Below are positions 63,857 through 64,000 of a stretch of 64,000 bases of DNA, one piece after another (position 1 is the stretch's first letter; the number at the start of each line of letters is the position of its first letter). Location of the stretch: positions 2,845,501 through 2,909,500 of the forward strand of contig NZ_CP113527.1 in the NCBI RefSeq assembly GCF_028877475.1, written 5' to 3'. A program made the position numbers and the translations under genes. The notes under the pieces were generated by a model. It was given only the letters and a program-made list of their open reading frames with translations, ran no database searches and was not told where the DNA came from. Origin of the DNA: Lysinibacillus irui (lineage in GTDB: Bacteria > Bacillota > Bacilli > Bacillales_A > Planococcaceae).

Positions 63857-64000
63857 TTGACACAACGTGCATACAATTTCAACGCAGGTCCATCTGCACT
63901 TCCACAAGAAGTATTAGAAAGAGCTCAACAGCAATTAGTAAACTTCCGTGATTCAGGTATGTCCATAATGGAAATGAGTCACCGCAGTGCTATTTTTGAC
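63857..64000 (+). CDS. serC: Phosphoserine aminotransferase, 5' part (runs off the window)
   Basis: A TTG at 63857, nine bases after AAGGAG, opens TQRAYNFNAGPSALPQEVLE, then FRDSGMSIMEMSHRS, the conserved N-terminus of SerC with its NFxAGPxxLP motif. It transaminates 3-phosphohydroxypyruvate in serine synthesis. Only 48 codons are inside the window. Confidence 0.95.
   Translation, partial: MTQRAYNFNAGPSALPQEVLERAQQQLVNFRDSGMSIMEMSHRSAIFD

Noticed and set aside
1-64000. CRISPR arrays, tRNA or rRNA genes
   Set aside because: No regularly spaced repeats and no tRNA- or rRNA-like sequence recognised; the only tandem repeat is the 6-base microsatellite in toxin 3.

Overview
The window looks like a chromosomal segment of a low-GC, spore-forming-type Firmicute. 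Gene order and protein identities match the Bacillus subtilis yqg/yqh/yqf region but with clear differences (tyrosyl-tRNA synthetase and trpEG each behind a T-box; a short comG operon next to aroK). The best guess is a Lysinibacillus or close relative; this is inferred from protein character, not from a search.

Left 15 kb (about 1-15150) is an accessory island, with every gene on the minus strand. Its core, in transcription order, is: an Hcp/tube-like small protein, a Mog1/DcrB-like protein, a first VgrG-like spike, a pentapeptide-repeat protein, an Imm11-like protein, a PAAR-like DUF4280 tip protein, and a second VgrG-like spike. The last overlaps by one base a polymorphic toxin gene (deaminase C-terminus) that is followed by a SUKH-4-like immunity gene. 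Downstream lie two orphan cassettes. Each begins with a copy of only the 3' end of the spike gene and the 5' end of the toxin gene, followed by a new toxin C-terminus and new immunity gene(s): a ParB-like toxin with an immunity gene and a KptA RNA 2'-phosphotransferase, and a second deaminase toxin whose gene is now frameshifted. The shared blocks form near-identical direct repeats of about 0.9-1.3 kb, so the array looks built for swapping toxin tips by homologous recombination. No sheath, baseplate or ATPase gene is in the window. Several eroded gene remnants mark the edge of the island next to the glycine-cleavage operon.

From 15.2 to 41.7 kb is core chromosome: gcvT-gcvPA-gcvPB behind a tandem glycine riboswitch; aroK; the comG competence pilus operon with a candidate ComK site; an HTH regulator; yqgY/yqgX/yqgW homologues; tyrS2 with a Tyr T-box; a lipoteichoic acid synthase; yqgQ, a 5-formyl-THF cyclo-ligase and rpmG; a SwrB-like and a truncated MltG-like membrane protein; trpE-trpG (or pabB/pabA-like) behind a Trp T-box; a MscS channel; and pstSCAB-phoU behind tandem PhoP-type boxes.

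From 41.8 to 64 kb: a small gene with a Fur/PerR-like box, pbpA, sodA, yqgC, a Na/Pi cotransporter with a PhoU tail, yqgB, a LysM-like protein, ispG, a YqfW-type nucleotidase, a lipoprotein, a MerR gene that seems to start at ATT, a CBS/CorC membrane protein with a CTG or hairpin-bridged TTG start, an XRE regulator, a PrpE-like phosphatase, ctaB, an esterase, a TPR protein, a thioredoxin-like protein, a YhgE/Pip protein, a PCYCGCG lipoprotein, an isochorismatase-type hydrolase and the start of serC. Many genes end in clear intrinsic terminators. No tRNA, rRNA, CRISPR array or transposase was recognised.
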